A stretch of DNA of 64,000 bases from Virgibacillus_P tibetensis (GTDB lineage: Bacteria; Bacillota; Bacilli; Bacillales; Amphibacillaceae). The position numbers and the translations under genes are program-made. The stretch covers positions 62,001 to 126,000 of the forward strand of contig NZ_JARZFX010000004.1 in assembly GCF_036026595.1 (NCBI RefSeq), read 5' to 3'. Every line of letters begins with the position of its first letter. Position 1 is the stretch's first letter. The notes beneath the pieces were generated by a model, which was given only the letters and a program-made list of their open reading frames with translations, searched no databases and was not told the origin of the DNA. Below, piece by piece: positions 1 through 8,391 of this stretch.

Positions 1-1
1 T

Positions 2-2059
2 GGCACCGCTTATGATTATGGATATGTCATGGTGTCAACGAATGGTCAGGATTGGACGGAGCTATTAATGGTTAAAGGAGATTCTGAGGCATGGATTGAT
101 GCATCAGTTGATCTTTCCGAGTACGCTGGGCAAGGTATTTTCATTACATTTTATACCTATTCGGACTCCAGTACCAATCGACCTGGCTGGTATATTGATG
201 ATGTTGCCCTAGAAGCAGGAGTGGATGGAGCAAGCACGACGACAGATTCCGATCCAGCAACCATCCAAACAGCAGATCTATCAGATGAAAAAACAGGTAC
301 AGAAGTGGATAATGAGTTATCCCTACTGCCAATAGAAGCGCAAGTTAGTGTATTAGAGACAGGACGGTCAACCGTAACCAATCCGCAAAATGGAGGGTAT
401 ATGTTACGCCATCCTGCGGGAGAACATACCGTTATTGCGGAGTCCTATGGCTACCATGTCCAAACGGAAACGATTGTCATTACAGATGACGAAGAAGTTT
501 CTGTCGACTTTACCCTAGAAGAAAAGTCAACAGGTACGATCACAGGTGTTATTACCAATGAGTTGACTAGCGAGCCCATTGAAGGTGCAAAAGTCTATCT
601 CGTCGAGGATGCAAATATTGAACCTGCTGAGACAAATGCAGATGGGGCCTTCCAGTTAACAGTATTTGAGGGAACGTATACCCTGAAGGTTTCCGACCCA
701 ATGCATTATCCGAGTACTGCTACAGTGACAGTGGAAGCAGATGGTGAAGTTACTCAGAATGTTACGTTAGACCCGATTATCGGTACATCAGAAACCATTG
801 CTTATGATGATGGAACCGCAGAAGCGCTCAACTATATGTATACAGCTGGAAATGGATGGGCTGTAAAAATGTCCCTTGCAGAAGGGGAAAGTCGAGCAAT
901 ATTAACGGGAGGCTATTACAAGTTTGATGGTGGGAATCGTCCGGATCCGGGTGGAACAGAATTTTTAGTGGAAGTGTATGATGCAACTGGTCCAGATGGT
1001 TTACCAGGAGAGAAAATTGCTGGTCCATTTGAAGCAGAAGCAATACGTTCCCATACGGATTGGACATTTATTGATTTAAGCGGAGAGGAAATTACAGTGC
1101 CAGGTGATTTTTACCTTGCTTATATTCAAAAAGATATTTTTCCATATATACCAGCAATTAATAGGGATACAAGCTCAGAGTCATCAGGCAGAAACTATTC
1201 CTTTATTGATGGAGTATGGAAGCAGACCTCATCAGCCGATGGAAACTATATGATTCGAGCTGAGGTAGCATATGATGAGACTGTACCAAAAGTCACATCA
1301 CCTATAAATAACTCCTATACAGCTGATGAGACCATTATGGTTAGTGGAGAAGCACAACCAAATACAGACGTTCATTTGTATAACAATGATTCGGAAGTGG
1401 CTGTCGTTACTTCAGGAGAGGATGGAACATTTAGTGGAGAGATATCCTTAACAGAAGGTGAAAACAAGATTACTGCTCGAGCTGCTCAAGGTGAACGATT
1501 CACTAGACCATCCAATCAAGTGAAGGTTACACTAGATAGCAACTCTCCGGTTGTATCTATCCTCTCACCTCAGGAGGGAGAGCGATTTAATACAACATTC
1601 GTAACCGTACAAGCTGAGGTAGAAGAAGAAAATCTTGAGGTTGTTACAATCAATGATACAGAAGCTACCCTTGTTAACGGAATCTATGAAGCTACTATCA
1701 CACTGGAACAAGGAGAAAATAGTGTAGTGGTTACTGCCAGAGACCTAGCTGGGAACGAAACCATTCAAACGACTACAGTCGATGTAGATTCAGTTGCTCC
1801 TGTCATCACGATAGAGTCACCAGTAGATGGCGAAACAACTTTTAAGAAATCGGTAAAAGTTGAAGGACAAGTATCAGACGATAACTTAGACTTTGTACGT
1901 GTGAATGGAAAAGGAACCAAAGTAAAAAATGGTTCATTCAGTACCAATGTTAGTCTAGAAGATGGGGAAAACATCATCATGATCTGGTCGAAGGATACAT
2001 TTGGGAATGAGACTTGGGAACAGGTGAAGGTAGTTTATTCCAGTGGAAATAGGAAATAA
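2..2059 (+). CDS. Bacillopeptidase F-like secreted protease, C-terminal part (5' end outside window)
   Basis: The frame is open to the window edge, so this is the 3' part of a larger gene. No protease triad is visible; the assignment rests on the accessory domains. In order: a jelly-roll module like that of M6/immune inhibitor A and bacillopeptidase F (motif PGWYIDDV, about residues 60-67), two carboxypeptidase-regulatory-like beta domains (about 95-260), a module starting at YDDGTAE, then three bacterial Ig-like repeats to the end (about 430-685), each opening with a short SP-containing strand. There is no LPXTG or S-layer anchor at the C-terminus. In the family this region follows an S8 subtilisin domain and the protein is secreted. 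It could instead belong to an M6-type peptidase. A hairpin terminator follows. Confidence 0.75.
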   Translation, partial: GTAYDYGYVMVSTNGQDWTELLMVKGDSEAWIDASVDLSEYAGQGIFITFYTYSDSSTNRPGWYIDDVALEAGVDGASTTTDSDPATIQTADLSDEKTGTEVDNELSLLPIEAQVSVLETGRSTVTNPQNGGYMLRHPAGEHTVIAESYGYHVQTETIVITDDEEVSVDFTLEEKSTGTITGVITNELTSEPIEGAKVYLVEDANIEPAETNADGAFQLTVFEGTYTLKVSDPMHYPSTATVTVEADGEVTQNVTLDPIIGTSETIAYDDGTAEALNYMYTAGNGWAVKMSLAEGESRAILTGGYYKFDGGNRPDPGGTEFLVEVYDATGPDGLPGEKIAGPFEAEAIRSHTDWTFIDLSGEEITVPGDFYLAYIQKDIFPYIPAINRDTSSESSGRNYSFIDGVWKQTSSADGNYMIRAEVAYDETVPKVTSPINNSYTADETIMVSGEAQPNTDVHLYNNDSEVAVVTSGEDGTFSGEISLTEGENKITARAAQGERFTRPSNQVKVTLDSNSPVVSILSPQEGERFNTTFVTVQAEVEEENLEVVTINDTEATLVNGIYEATITLEQGENSVVVTARDLAGNETIQTTTVDVDSVAPVITIESPVDGETTFKKSVKVEGQVSDDNLDFVRVNGKGTKVKNGSFSTNVSLEDGENIIMIWSKDTFGNETWEQVKVVYSSGNRK

Positions 2060-2086
2060 AATCCAATATAATTGGTAAGAAGATTT

Positions 2087-2122
2087 AAGCCCACAAACCT
2101 CGTTTAGTTTGTGGGCTTTCCT
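2087..2122. terminator. Rho-independent terminator
   Basis: A perfect 12-bp stem (AAGCCCACAAAC pairing with GTTTGTGGGCTT) with an 8-base loop, 28 bases after the protease stop. It could also serve a transcript arriving from the reverse strand. Confidence 0.85.
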
Positions 2123-2172
2123 TAACATTTCAGTGGAAGGGGTTTTATCGATTAATCTCCCCAATACTTCAC

Positions 2173-2292
2173 CTATTCAATATGGGTTCGCGACAGTTTA
2201 ATAACCTCTTCAATAAATTCCTCTTGGGAAGCTTCAAAACCTGTATTAATCCAATTGGATAAAAAACCGTTGCCTCTTAAATTCACGGTGAA
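2173..2292 (-). pseudogene. Remnant of a TetR-type regulator C-terminus (tentative)
   Basis: The reverse strand holds about 39 open codons ending in TAG, with segments such as GFLSNWINTGFEAS and EEFIEEVIKLSRTHIE. This resembles the last helices of TetR/AcrR C-terminal domains, where an aromatic/Trp-rich helix is followed by G[ML]..SPEE. There is no start, ribosome site or DNA-binding domain; the frame is closed upstream by a stop. It looks like the tail of a deleted gene. The family assignment is by pattern only. Confidence 0.4.
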
Positions 2293-2403
2293 TTAAGCAT
2301 AAGTAAATGAGGCTCTTAGATCCAGGACACAACAATCATAAACGCATTAATATTTTTCGACAAAATCCGGGAAGTGACAGGCACCTCCCCGAACACCCTG
2401 TCT

Positions 2404-3318
2404 TTAAAATTCCTGTTCCATCTCGTGAATTCTGCGATGAAGCTCTTCATTCACCGGTGTATGGACTCCATGTTTTTTTCCTAATTCCACCACGGTGCCT
2501 GCAAATAATCCCAATTCGCTTTTGCGTTTTGCTTCCAGATCCTGACGCATGGAGGGCTTGCCATGTGGGCTCAGCTTACCTACAACCTCCAGCCAGTACT
2601 GCAAATCCACTTCAGTTAAATTGATTCCTTCATAGCTGGAAAGGGCTATAACCTCCCGCATAGCAGAAATCATCATATCTCGTGCTTTACCATCCTTTTG
2701 AATCTCGCCATAATCGCCCTCAATTAATGCTACTGTCTGATTCACCCCTACATTCAGCATGAATTTTCCCCATTGTCTTTTATTCATATTGGCGTCAAGC
2801 TCGAAAGGCATCTCTACCTCCTGGAAAAAGTCTGCAAGCCGTTTTACTTTTGGCGTATCAATACCTTCTTTTTCACCAAAACAGAGGATGCCAAAATTAT
2901 CATAGCTTTGCTGGTTTCCTTCCTTCACTGCATCCATCCCCTGAGCAACGCAATACAAAATCTTGTCGAATCCATAATATGTACCGATTTCACGTTCACT
3001 TGAAATACCATTTAATGTGGACAAGAAGATTGTGTTGTCACCAACATGCTTTTCAACTGATTTAATAGCATCATGCAAGCCGCTGAATTTCACAGCGAAA
3101 ATAATTAAATCAGCGGATTCTACAGTTTCTTCAGGTGTCACATACTGAAAATCACAAAGCTCACCGTTGCAATAAATCCCATTCTTCTGGTACTTTTCAA
3201 TACGATCCTTGTCTGCAATTATTCGTAAATTCATTTTCGGTATCTTTTTCGATAAATGATGTCCGTATAGAATTCCCAGTGCGCCAAGCCCAACGATCGA
3301 AACATTCTTAATTTTCAT
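2404..3318 (-). CDS. Ketopantoate reductase family protein (ApbA/PanE)
   Basis: A 304-residue NADPH-dependent 2-dehydropantoate 2-reductase family protein. The N-terminus has the Rossmann motif GLGALG (about 10-15), the middle has the family Lys/Asn region (AVKFSGL, then TLNGI near 98-102), and the C-terminal helical domain carries the conserved NVGVNQ segment near 190. The length is typical for PanE. The family reaction reduces ketopantoate to pantoate for CoA synthesis, but Bacillaceae often carry several paralogs and no pan genes lie nearby, so the substrate is uncertain. A ribosome site AGGAGGAAG precedes the ATG. It is transcribed alone and reverse to its neighbours. Confidence 0.85.
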   Translation of the reverse strand: MKIKNVSIVGLGALGILYGHHLSKKIPKMNLRIIADKDRIEKYQKNGIYCNGELCDFQYVTPEETVESADLIIFAVKFSGLHDAIKSVEKHVGDNTIFLSTLNGISSEREIGTYYGFDKILYCVAQGMDAVKEGNQQSYDNFGILCFGEKEGIDTPKVKRLADFFQEVEMPFELDANMNKRQWGKFMLNVGVNQTVALIEGDYGEIQKDGKARDMMISAMREVIALSSYEGINLTEVDLQYWLEVVGKLSPHGKPSMRQDLEAKRKSELGLFAGTVVELGKKHGVHTPVNEELHRRIHEMEQEF

Positions 3319-3776
3319 GCTATGCTTCCTCCTATTACCTACTAATGTATTTAAATAAAAGGGCGGTTACACTACTAGCTCTACATGCCCCAAGTGTCCA
3401 AATAAAGGCCATGCCTCATAGCCCCTAATAGAGGTCCAGTTGTACTACAAGCTCGTAAATAAAGGTTAAACTTCATAGCCTACCTAGTCTTACACAGTAA
3501 TTTATAATTTTAATAATTTTTATATAGTTCATTTAGTTCATTATAATAGACAACTAATGGATATGAAAGTAAATGTTTCGGCAAACTACTACAGAAAGCC
3601 ATAATGAGAAGTGATAAATGATAGGGGGGATTTAGTGCGTCCTCCTGTCCTCCTACCTTATATTCTCGGAGGAGAACAGAAGAGAGTAATATAGCATGCT
3701 GGTATTAGGAAAAATAGCATTGCAAGGAGAATTATGTTAGCATAAACAGCAGGATAGAAAGAGGAAGTGAGCTTAA
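3319..3776. other. Gene-free interval with an imperfect direct duplication
   Basis: About 460 bases without a convincing gene. Bases 3368-3423 and 3441-3480 are imperfect direct copies sharing the order ACTAC-AGCTC, AAATAAAGG, then CTTCATAGCC or CCTCATAGCC. The rest is AT-rich and featureless to me. Confidence 0.4.
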
Positions 3777-4133
3777 ATGATAAACATAACCATTCCAACA
3801 CCGACAGTCACCATAACTAAACAAGATAATCCGGAACTGAGTAATATTTATGGATTTACTGATTTTCACCTGATCACAAGAGATAAGGGCGGTATTTTCA
3901 TGTTTTATAACGACAATCAAGAGTTGTTGTTTGTTGGTAAAGCCAGGAAATTAAGGCCAAGAATTAAAAAACATTTTAATGATAATGTTTCGCCGATTAA
4001 AATGCATCGAGATGAAGTGAGCAAAATTGAAGTGTGCATTGTTGATGATCCAGCTCATAGAGAGATCTATGAAACGTATATTATCAATGAACGCAAGGCA
4101 AAATACAATGTAGACAAAGTGTTTTATAAATAA
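3777..4133 (+). CDS. GIY-YIG domain protein (UvrC N-terminal-like)
   Basis: A 118-residue protein whose residues about 38-110 match a GIY-YIG endonuclease fold. The GIY equivalent is GGIFMFY, the YIG equivalent is LLFVGKA, followed by the basic helix LRPRIKKHF, as in the UvrC N-terminal domain. A terminal Glu-rich segment (REIYETYIINE) could supply the metal-binding Glu. It lacks all other UvrC domains, so it is a free-standing nuclease-type domain annotated in Bacillaceae as a nucleotide excision endonuclease-like protein. The DNA target is unknown. Ribosome site GAGGAAGTGAG precedes the ATG. Confidence 0.75.
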   Translation: MINITIPTPTVTITKQDNPELSNIYGFTDFHLITRDKGGIFMFYNDNQELLFVGKARKLRPRIKKHFNDNVSPIKMHRDEVSKIEVCIVDDPAHREIYETYIINERKAKYNVDKVFYK

Positions 4134-4297
4134 ATGACGATTAACAAAGAGTAATACGTACAGTCAAATTAGACTATGCCTATTGCTTTTTTTATTTCTA
4201 TAACTTTTGGGCGAAGTAAATTTGTGGTATGTGGCTAGCTTCATAATTTCCAGCGTTATGGGAAAAGTAAGCTCATAACAGGCAGGAGGTGGAAAAT

Positions 4298-4501
4298 GTG
4301 ACTGTAGGCACACAAGTTCAGCAAGCCCTAGCCAATGCCAGGAGTGCTCAAGCCAATTTCGAGACATTTTCTTTAAAAACACAAGACGAATTTGCGAAAG
4401 AAATGTATGGTCATGCTGCTGAGGAGCTGCAGCCAATTATTGATGGGTTAGAAAAGCGCTTGGCAGAGATTGAACAGGAAGAACCTCAATTCCTGACCTA
4501 A
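4298..4501 (+). CDS. DUF1657 small protein, copy 1
   Basis: A 67-residue helical protein of the DUF1657 family (MTVGTQVQQAL start, FSLKTQDEFAKEMY core, EEPQF end). I chose the GTG at 4298 rather than the GTG at 4289: family members begin TVGTQV and the ribosome site GGCAGGAGGTGG sits correctly for 4298. DUF1657 genes accompany YetF and SpoVA genes in the spoVA-2mob type loci that change spore inner-membrane properties; that is family knowledge. The relevant neighbour is the YetF gene at 5013. The molecular role is not established. Confidence 0.85.
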   Translation: MTVGTQVQQALANARSAQANFETFSLKTQDEFAKEMYGHAAEELQPIIDGLEKRLAEIEQEEPQFLT

Positions 4502-4553
4502 CACCGTGAATAAGTACGATAGCATACAGGGTTACTCAAGTGGGTAACCCGTT

Positions 4554-4904
4554 TTAAATGTTGTAAATAAGATGTAACCGGTGCATAATCTGCCCAATAG
4601 CAATCCTGGATTCCATTTCGTCTTCTTCTCTTAAACTTTCCTTCAGACTGATCACTTCTGCCTCGAGTCCTTTATAGTCGTCCAGTTCTCCTAACAGCCT
4701 TATTTTCCATTTGCGCTTGTTATAAAGCTCCTGAAAATCGCTGATCGTTGAAGTAGCTTGGTCCCATTCTTTTTTCTTGATCTGATTTTCCACCTCCGTA
4801 ACCGAAGTAAATAACAAATCATCTTTTTGCGTTTTAAGTAAATCGCATCCCGTCAGTAGGAGTAAAAGCAGGAGGAAAGCTGCAACTAATTTCAATTTAA
4901 ACAC
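4554..4904 (-). CDS. DUF4363-like lipoprotein
   Basis: A 116-residue protein with a leucine-rich signal segment and lipobox LLTGC at about residues 14-18, so it should be a membrane-anchored lipoprotein. The mature part is helical with Trp residues spaced as in DUF4363 proteins (KKEWDQA, then KRKWKIRLLGELDDYKGLEAE). Such proteins usually sit next to YetF-type (DUF421) genes, and one lies just upstream on the opposite strand here. The GTG at 4904 is preferred over one at 4916 because the ribosome site AAAGGTGG then has normal spacing. Its function is unknown. Confidence 0.7.
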   Translation of the reverse strand: MFKLKLVAAFLLLLLLLTGCDLLKTQKDDLLFTSVTEVENQIKKKEWDQATSTISDFQELYNKRKWKIRLLGELDDYKGLEAEVISLKESLREEDEMESRIAIGQIMHRLHLIYNI

Positions 4905-5012
4905 GATAACCGCCACCTTTTAAATATTTATTTTAAAATGAAGTATGGTTACTATCAGTTTGGCCAAATAATGTATAAATAGTACATTTAAATAAATAAA
5001 GGGTGAAAGTGT

Positions 5013-5876
5013 ATGACTGACTTGGTGTATGTTTTAATAAGAGGATTAGTTGCATTTTTATTAATGTTTATTTTGGCTCGGATGATGGGAAAAAGGCAAA
5101 TTACTCAGATTACATATTTTGATTATATTGTGGGGATTTCTATTGGAAGTATAGCCGCAGAGCTAACGTTCAGCCCGCATATTAGAATGTCAAACTTTAT
5201 TCTTGGAATGATCATCTGGGCAGTGATACCGATAGTTATTTCAAAAATGGAGTTGAAATCAAGTCGTTTTCGTGATCTGATGGAAGGGAAATCGGTTCCG
5301 TTAATTAGTGATGGAAAAATTCTGGAAAAAAATCTGAAAAAAGAAACCTTAACAGTTGACGAATTGATGGTTCTTTTACGGAAAAAGGATGTATATAAGA
5401 TTTCTGATATACAGGCTGCAGTTATGGAGAAAAATGGGGAAATCTCTATAATGAAAAAGAGTGAATTACAACCTTTAACTCCTGTTAATATGGGTATGCC
5501 GGTTGAGAAGGAAGGCCTGCCGTGCATCGTGATAGTAGATGGAAATGTATTGGAAAAGTCATTGACTGATTATGGCTATACAAAGAATTGGCTGTTAGGG
5601 GAGATACAGAAACAGGGGGCGGAAGCATTTTCTGATGTATTTCTGGCTCAAATTGATTCAATGGGCAATGTATATGTTGATCTTTATGATGATAAAGTAA
5701 AAAGTCCGCAAATTAAGGACAAGCTTCTCGTAGCTGCAAATATAAAACAGCTGCAGTCCAATCTGGTTAACTTTTCTCTCCAGACACAAAACATAGAGGC
5801 AAAGAAAATGTACAACGAGTACGCGAAGCAAATGGACAAGCTGATGGATGAAATGGCAGTCTATTTAAAAGAATAA
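5013..5876 (+). CDS. YetF-family (DUF421) membrane protein with DUF1657-like tail
   Basis: A 287-residue protein. Residues 1-80 form about three membrane helices with the family motif MMGKRQITQITYFDYIVGI. Residues 85-230 form the soluble DUF421 domain (GKSVPLISDGKI, then LRKKDVYKISDI and the repeated QAAVMEKNG). The last about 50 residues carry FSLQTQNIEAKKMY followed by a helix, a clear match to the DUF1657 core encoded on either side (4298 and 5933). YetF homologues occur in spoVA-2mob loci and affect spore membranes in the family. ATG with GGGTGAAAG ribosome site. The tail suggests YetF and DUF1657 proteins form one complex; that is inference. Confidence 0.85.
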   Translation: MTDLVYVLIRGLVAFLLMFILARMMGKRQITQITYFDYIVGISIGSIAAELTFSPHIRMSNFILGMIIWAVIPIVISKMELKSSRFRDLMEGKSVPLISDGKILEKNLKKETLTVDELMVLLRKKDVYKISDIQAAVMEKNGEISIMKKSELQPLTPVNMGMPVEKEGLPCIVIVDGNVLEKSLTDYGYTKNWLLGEIQKQGAEAFSDVFLAQIDSMGNVYVDLYDDKVKSPQIKDKLLVAANIKQLQSNLVNFSLQTQNIEAKKMYNEYAKQMDKLMDEMAVYLKE

Positions 5877-5888
5877 AGCAGCAAAAGT

Positions 5889-5931
5889 AAAGCAAAACAA
5901 CAGGTTGATAAGTCCTGTTGTTTTGCTTTCT
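5889..5931. terminator. Bidirectional terminator between yetF-type and DUF1657 genes
   Basis: A perfect 16-bp stem (AAAGCAAAACAACAGG pairing with CCTGTTGTTTTGCTTT). It lies between two converging genes and has A/T tracts on both sides. Confidence 0.9.
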
Positions 5932-5932
5932 A

Positions 5933-6145
5933 CTACTGGTTCTGACTGAATTGTGGTTCTTCTGCTAATACTTGGTCGTACCTTGTTTGCAGCTGTTGGA
6001 CAATCTGCTTTTGCTGCTGTGCCAGTTGCTGGAAATCCTGTTTCGCCATCTGATTCTGTGTTTCTAATCCGAATTGGGTTAAGCTGGCTTCCACACTTTG
6101 AGCTGAGGCCAGAGCTTGTTGAATTTGTGTCTGAACTGTCATCAT
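5933..6145 (-). CDS. DUF1657 small protein, copy 2
   Basis: A 70-residue protein beginning MMTVQTQIQQAL and containing FGLETQNQMAKQDF and the terminal AEEPQF, the same family as 4298-4501. The start is set by the ribosome site GAGGAGG spaced correctly before the ATG at 6145; the longer reading is not supported. It is Gln-rich (QQLAQQQKQIVQQLQ) and converges on the yetF-type gene. Having two diverged DUF1657 copies around one YetF suggests hetero-oligomers or redundancy; this is inference. Confidence 0.85.
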   Translation of the reverse strand: MMTVQTQIQQALASAQSVEASLTQFGLETQNQMAKQDFQQLAQQQKQIVQQLQTRYDQVLAEEPQFSQNQ

Positions 6146-6302
6146 TGATACCTCCTCACAAGAGAAATGATTTCTGCTCATTTAATTTGCACTATTTAAC
6201 AGAAGCTATTCCTGGGTGTTTTTAAGTTGTTATGTACAGTACTTAGTAATGTAATGAGGTATAATCAAGTTTATTACCCTGTGATTGGAGGAAATATAAA
6301 AC

Positions 6303-6644
6303 ATGTCAGAGTTGCCAAATTGCCCGAAATGTAATTCAGAATATACGTACGAAGATGGGGTTCTTTTTGTTTGCCCGGAATGTGGTCATGAGTGGGCTCT
6401 AGATTCTAAAGAAGAAGCAGTCGAAGATCAAAGAAGTATAAAGGATGCCAACGGAAATATATTAACAGACGGTGATTCTGTAACAGTAATTAAAGATCTT
6501 AAAGTAAAAGGAAGTTCATCAAGTGTAAAAGCAGGTACAAAGGTGAAAAACATACGTCTAGTGGATGGGGACCATGATATTGATTGTAAAATTGATGGTT
6601 TTGGATCCATGAAGCTAAAATCAGAATTTGTAAAAAAGGTATAA
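6303..6644 (+). CDS. yjdM: Zinc ribbon protein YjdM (PhnA-type)
   Basis: A 113-residue protein. The N-terminus holds a zinc ribbon (CPKC at 8-11 and CPEC at 24-27), and the C-terminal half is the PhnA beta domain (DANGNILTDGDSVTVIKDLKVKG, ending in LKSEFVKKV). The family was once linked to alkylphosphonate use, but the catalytic claim was withdrawn and the role is unknown. The length is normal for the family. The ATG is preceded by GGAGGAAATATAAAAC. It is monocistronic, with a strong terminator after it. Confidence 0.9.
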   Translation: MSELPNCPKCNSEYTYEDGVLFVCPECGHEWALDSKEEAVEDQRSIKDANGNILTDGDSVTVIKDLKVKGSSSSVKAGTKVKNIRLVDGDHDIDCKIDGFGSMKLKSEFVKKV

Positions 6645-6714
6645 ATGCATGTAATGTATGGCCACACCTAGTTAACTGGCGCTTTTACCATAAACATGAA
6701 ACAGATATACATAG

Positions 6715-6748
6715 AAAGAGCCAGGCATATAAGCCTGGCTCTTTCATA
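6715..6748. terminator. Bidirectional terminator after yjdM
   Basis: A perfect 12-bp stem (AAAGAGCCAGGC pairing with GCCTGGCTCTTT) between converging genes. Confidence 0.9.
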
Positions 6749-6758
6749 TAGGCTGGAG

Positions 6759-7274
6759 CTAGTTTGCTCCTCCGCCATTGGCTGCAGCTCCCTGTTTGCG
6801 TTTCTCGAGTGCATTAACCCCCATAACAACAACAATGAGTTCTTCTGTGGTCATCTGTCCGGCGAAATTATTAACCTCATATGCCCGGGAGGAGAAGAAA
6901 TGGTTCGTGCGTTTAAAGGTGGCTACCTCATCAGATTTCTCATCACTAATCGAAAAATCCCGTGAAAAGGCAGGGGAGGAAATAGTGTATATGCCTCTGT
7001 GGCTAGTTGTATATGTATATTTTTTCGAAAAGGAAAACCAGCTGGTTTTTAGAGTTCCTAGCAGATCTTCATTCTTATCGCTAACAATCCATTGGTTGGA
7101 GAAGGTTTTAAACTGGCCGGATGCTAGTAATGATTCTTCCAAATCGTAGAGGGAGACAGCTGAAGAGAATGCGCTTCTTAAGTCAAGAAATCCCACATTC
7201 TGATTGTTTTGGTCCTTAATAACTGTTTTGCCTGCAGAGAAAAAATTATCTGCTATATAAACGATGGTTTCCAT
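6759..7274 (-). CDS. Tubby/LURP-one-like domain protein
   Basis: A 171-residue protein made of short alternating beta strands with a hydrophobic helix near the end (TTEELIVVVMGVNALEKRK) and a small Gly/Ala/Asn tail. The pattern (strand pairs such as GKTVIKDQNNQNVGFLDL and RGIYTISSPAFSRDFSISD, then a terminal hydrophobic helix) resembles the tubby C-terminal/LURP-one-related fold seen in Firmicute YxjI-type proteins. The assignment is by fold pattern and not certain. The ATG at 7274 has GAGGTG at correct spacing; an upstream ATG overlaps the ribosome site. Function unknown. Confidence 0.55.
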   Translation of the reverse strand: METIVYIADNFFSAGKTVIKDQNNQNVGFLDLRSAFSSAVSLYDLEESLLASGQFKTFSNQWIVSDKNEDLLGTLKTSWFSFSKKYTYTTSHRGIYTISSPAFSRDFSISDEKSDEVATFKRTNHFFSSRAYEVNNFAGQMTTEELIVVVMGVNALEKRKQGAAANGGGAN

Positions 7275-7465
7275 GATCATCACCTCTTACTTACTAGTAC
7301 GAGTGAATAACTGACTATGTTTCACATATATAAATTTATTTAATAAAACAACTTATTCACTAAAACTGCCTTTACGCTTAAAAGATGGTAAGGTAATAGT
7401 ATCTAATCATTATTCAATCTCGTGCTAAATGCGTTAACGTAATTAATTAATGGAGTTGGTACACA

Positions 7466-8080
7466 ATGGATGAGAAAATAATTTTACAAAAAGTAAAAAG
7501 TCACAGGCCTTCTATCCTCGGTAGTGAGGATTTTACAAAGTATGCTATTCTAATTCCAATTATTCAAAAAGATGAGGAGCTTCATATTCTTTTTGAAGTT
7601 CGCTCAGAAGAAATGAGAAGGCAACCTGGAGAAATCTGTTTTCCTGGAGGGAAGATTGACGCCCAGGATAAGACAGGGCAGGATGCAGCCTTAAGAGAAA
7701 CGAAGGAAGAGCTTGGAATAGGCGATGAAGATATATCAGGTGTTTTTCCATTGGATTATATGGTCTCTCCATTTGGAATGATTATCTATGCTTATGCAGG
7801 GTTCATTCATTCAGGTGCGAGCATTAAACCAAACCCATCAGAGGTTGGAGATACATTTACTGTCCCATTAAAGCACTTTATGGAAACAGAGCCACAAGTT
7901 TATTCCGTGAACTTTCATGTTCAGCCGGAGGAAGACTTTCCCTTCAACCTTATCGTTGGCGGGGAGGATTATAATTGGCAAACAAGACAATTAGATGAAT
8001 ACTTTTACATTTATGAGGATAAAGTTATTTGGGGACTTACCGCGAAGATACTTTCTCATTTTATTAACGTAGTAAAGTGA
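7466..8080 (+). CDS. Nudix hydrolase, CoA pyrophosphatase type
   Basis: A 204-residue Nudix protein. The Nudix helix ALRETKEELGI is intact (REUXEEXGU), and just before it stands the CoA-Nudix (UPF0035) signature: RSEEMRRQPGEICFPGG. Members hydrolyse CoA or its derivatives to 4'-phosphopantetheine and 3',5'-ADP. The first Glu of the general Nudix box is absent, as in other CoA members. The ATG start at 7466 lies after a weak ribosome site (GGAGTTGGT). It is not in an obvious operon. Confidence 0.85.
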   Translation: MDEKIILQKVKSHRPSILGSEDFTKYAILIPIIQKDEELHILFEVRSEEMRRQPGEICFPGGKIDAQDKTGQDAALRETKEELGIGDEDISGVFPLDYMVSPFGMIIYAYAGFIHSGASIKPNPSEVGDTFTVPLKHFMETEPQVYSVNFHVQPEEDFPFNLIVGGEDYNWQTRQLDEYFYIYEDKVIWGLTAKILSHFINVVK

Positions 8081-8152
8081 ACGTCATATCCTGACCAGAA
8101 ATGATGAATACTAGACTAATCGAACGTACAACCAAAAGGAGCTGAAGCAGGT

Positions 8153-8344
8153 ATGAAATATGTAAAGTCGCAAATGAAGCATTTGGTAAAAGACAATAAA
8201 GATTTACAAAAGCGACTAAAAGAGATAATGGAAGAACACAGCCTGGAGAGACCACTTGCACTAAAGGCATTGTACCATGCTGAAGTGGCAGCAGGGGGTA
8301 AATATAAGTCAGCATATCAAGAACTTGACCCACCTAAGGAATAA
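8153..8344 (+). CDS. Conserved-type small helical protein, unknown function
   Basis: A 63-residue protein with a strong ribosome site (AAAGGAGCTGAAG) before the ATG. It is basic and helical (MKYVKSQMKHLVKDNK, then LQKRLKEIMEEHSLERPLALKALYHAE) with a short polar tail. I do not recognise the family. It lies 72 bases after the Nudix gene, so the two may be co-transcribed. Confidence 0.6.
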   Translation: MKYVKSQMKHLVKDNKDLQKRLKEIMEEHSLERPLALKALYHAEVAAGGKYKSAYQELDPPKE

Positions 8345-8391
8345 GCCAAGTTCGCCAGTGTCATTTGGTTTTACTTTTAATTTAAGCTTGC

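Noticed and set aside
2307..2624. 105-codon plus frame opposite the ketopantoate reductase gene
   Set aside because: Shadow frame of a well supported reverse gene.
4500..4560. GGGTTACTC...GGGTAACCCG hairpin as a terminator between DUF1657 and the lipoprotein gene
   Set aside because: Partial pairing only (about 7 bases) without a clear U tract; plausible, but not strong enough to list.
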